Shown piece by piece: positions 62,481 to 64,000 of a stretch of DNA of 64,000 nt; position 1 is the first letter of the stretch, and each line of letters begins with the position of its first letter. The notes below the pieces were generated by a model. It was not told the DNA's origin, ran no database searches, and saw only the letters and a list, made by a program, of their open reading frames with translations. A program made the translations under genes and the position numbers. Origin of the DNA: Candidatus Gastranaerophilales bacterium HUM_9 (GTDB taxonomy: Bacteria; Cyanobacteriota; Vampirovibrionia; Gastranaerophilales; Gastranaerophilaceae); contig DABG01000018.1 in NCBI GenBank assembly GCA_002103075.1, positions 406,585 to 470,584 on the forward strand. Reading direction: 5' to 3'.

Positions 62481-63872
62481 TTATGTTTTTGCCAACTCTT
62501 TGTTAATCATGTCAATCTGTGCTTCTAATTGTTTTATATTTGCAGTATTAGCTGAATAGCCATTTCCAGTTTGGAATGCTTGCAATTGTGTATTATGGTC
62601 GGATTTTGCTTTTTGGTATGCAGCTTTAGCGTCTTTCGTGTCTTGAGATTTGCCACCTCCAAATACTTTTTGGAAGAAACTACGTTTATCTTGTGCTTTT
62701 GCTGCCTTGTATTGAGTTTTAGCAGAATTAACAGATGATGTGTTATTTAAAGTGTTCATTTGATTTATTTGTGCTTGTAATTGATTGCGTGTCGTAATTA
62801 GTGCCTTTTTTTTGTCATCTAAAGTTTTCTCTTTAGTTGCTACTTCTTTTTTCTTTGCTGCTATTTGTTTATCTAAATCAGCATTATTACTATTTTCTTT
62901 AGCTGCTTTCAATTGCTCATTCAATTTGTTTTTTTGAGAGTTAAAATCAGTTACAGACATTGATTTACCATCAGAACCTGTAAGTTGTTTTTGACCCAGT
63001 TCAGACAATTTTTGATCGCATTCTGCTAGTTTTGAATCTATATTTTCAGGTGAAACGCCGTCTAAATCTTTAGTAGAGTCGCTAATTTCTTTTTGTGCGT
63101 CAGCAACTTTCTTTTTAGCATCTTTGATTTGTTGGTTTTTTTGATCCATCTGTTGTGCGACTTGCATATCTTGATTAAACAAGGCGTCCATAAAGATTTT
63201 TTTTGTTGAATCGTTAGGATCTGGTTTATAATATCTTGAGTTTGTTTGGTCACTTTTGGCACTATTAAGTTTTGCTACTGCGGACTCGTTACCACCCTCA
63301 GTGTATGTGACTGATAATCCGCTATTACCAATTGAACCACTGGCACTTTCTGATGCTAGAGCTTGATTTTCACTAATTGTTTTCTTTGCAGAATCAATTT
63401 TGCCTTTTGCCGTGGTTAATTTACTTTTAAGTTCTGTGAATTTTTGATATTCTGCTTGTGTTTTAGCGTTATCACTATCTTTTGGTGCATATTGCGTATC
63501 TAAATCATCAATGCTTTTTTGTATCTTAGCTTGTCCATCAGAACTAGAATCAGCTTTTTTTGCTTCTAATTCTTCTAATTCTTTTTGTGCTGTGTCATAT
63601 CCTATTTTTGCAGCTGAATAATTTTGAATACCGGTTGCAACATTTCCTGTTGTTTTGGTTAGAGCTTTTTGTTCAGCTGTTGCTGCTGTTGCTTTTTGTG
63701 TCATAGATGCTTGAGCAATGCCTAGTCCTAGGTTTAAGAATGTGCTTATAGCTTCGCCAGTTGCTGAACCACAGGTGTGGTTTTGAGCTTTGATGTATTG
63801 ATATGTGTTTACGCCATTACCAATGCCTGATGACGAAACCATATTGTTCCATTGTTGCATACGAACTGACAT
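62481..63872 (-). CDS. long coiled-coil protein with Cys-containing helical leader
   Basis: 463 residues, function unknown. The first ~60 residues are distinct: MSVRMQQWNNMVSSSGIGNG, YIKAQNHTCGSATGEAISTF and LNLGLGIAQASM. A long Lys/Ala/Gln/Asp helix array follows with heptad spacing (KELEELEAKKAD, KNQQIKDAKKKVADAQKEIS, KKKEVATKEKTLDDKKKALI), broken by two Ser/Asn-rich turns. It has one Cys near the leader and one in the centre. Like the 609-aa protein at 6.3 kb it has no cleavable signal peptide and an atypical terminal helix, so both may be exported axial or needle-tip-like proteins; this is speculative. AGAGGA lies before the ATG. Confidence 0.7.
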   Translation of the reverse strand: MSVRMQQWNNMVSSSGIGNGVNTYQYIKAQNHTCGSATGEAISTFLNLGLGIAQASMTQKATAATAEQKALTKTTGNVATGIQNYSAAKIGYDTAQKELEELEAKKADSSSDGQAKIQKSIDDLDTQYAPKDSDNAKTQAEYQKFTELKSKLTTAKGKIDSAKKTISENQALASESASGSIGNSGLSVTYTEGGNESAVAKLNSAKSDQTNSRYYKPDPNDSTKKIFMDALFNQDMQVAQQMDQKNQQIKDAKKKVADAQKEISDSTKDLDGVSPENIDSKLAECDQKLSELGQKQLTGSDGKSMSVTDFNSQKNKLNEQLKAAKENSNNADLDKQIAAKKKEVATKEKTLDDKKKALITTRNQLQAQINQMNTLNNTSSVNSAKTQYKAAKAQDKRSFFQKVFGGGKSQDTKDAKAAYQKAKSDHNTQLQAFQTGNGYSANTANIKQLEAQIDMINKELAKT

Positions 63873-63982
63873 AGTATCCTCTTATCTTTGGACTATTACT
63901 CTTTGTAAAACAAAATAGAATATTTAAGCTCTCTTTTTTGTCTTACAAATATATAAAGTTTTTCTTGAAACCCTGATTTCAT

Positions 63983-63999
63983 CATGGTTTACATGATTT
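63983..63999 (-). promoter_or_regulatory. shared upstream motif (AAATCATG-T-AAACCATG)
   Basis: The minus strand reads AAATCATGTAAACCATG, about 110 bp upstream of the 463-aa gene; it differs by one base from the copy at 18961-18977. The window ends here, so the rest of the promoter is not visible. Confidence 0.5.
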
Positions 64000-64000
64000 A

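Overview
The window is a 64 kb piece of a low-GC (about one third G+C) bacterial chromosome. It has tightly packed housekeeping genes, many hypothetical genes and no rRNA operon, prophage or CRISPR array. The gene content, the many large cytosolic-looking proteins that start with a short M-[KR]-I-N...[ST]-F-x-[GAS] leader, and the coiled-coil family with an MGMAATQAR-type start suggest a gut relative of Cyanobacteria (Melainabacteria/Vampirovibrionia, order Gastranaerophilales). That assignment is an inference from protein style, not from a marker-gene comparison.

Layout. 1-6 kb: recO, a small winged-helix protein, a 1286-aa UvrD-like protein that reads as a degenerate helicase fused to an active one, infC (apparently starting at AUA), a broken tRNA-Phe copy and an intact tRNA-Phe. 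6-14 kb: a 609-aa coiled-coil protein, the luxS-mtnN pair (methyl-cycle detoxification and AI-2), a secreted protein, dapB-asd (lysine/diaminopimelate), a glutaredoxin and two lineage-specific proteins. 14-17 kb: an ssb - four-carbon acid sugar kinase - PdxA-family operon. 17-22 kb: an EF-hand-like protein, glmU coupled to an Fe-S oxidoreductase, and a repeat block with a 226-bp tandem duplication. 22-30 kb: carbohydrate genes, namely a GT35-type glucan phosphorylase lacking its PLP lysine and a 1435-aa GH13-like protein, with a small membrane-protein gene interrupted by an in-frame UAA between them. 30-34 kb: a WG-repeat exported protein, a DtxR/MntR-type regulator overlapping a membrane-protein gene, an internally duplicated small protein and DAHP synthase. 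35-41 kb: a 2081-aa protein carrying a papain-like Cys/His/Asn constellation split by about 700 residues. 41-50 kb: a DnaJ-like chaperone, a JAMM-like protein, a TPR protein, dut plus a GT9 glycosyltransferase, an NhaC-type antiporter and a PlsC-type acyltransferase. 50-64 kb: small exported proteins, a TRL-like protein, a BI-1/YccA membrane protein, a repeat-solenoid protein, leuD, a SIMPL protein, pabA with a pabB-pabC fusion, an O6-methylguanine methyltransferase and a second large coiled-coil protein.

Three features cut across the genes. (i) A mosaic family of imperfectly palindromic intergenic repeats (about 40-70 bp modules, combined and nested) occupies at least ten intergenic gaps and never a recognised gene. 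(ii) Several genes have no Shine-Dalgarno sequence and instead show a -10 hexamer ending 6-7 nt before the ATG, as expected for leaderless mRNAs. (iii) The octamer AAACCATG lies 40-110 bp upstream of five genes for large or atypical proteins, always in the gene's own orientation. The best candidates for undescribed biology are the giant split papain-like protein together with other proteins sharing the short N-terminal leader motif, the phosphorylase without its catalytic lysine, and the pseudo-helicase/helicase fusion.
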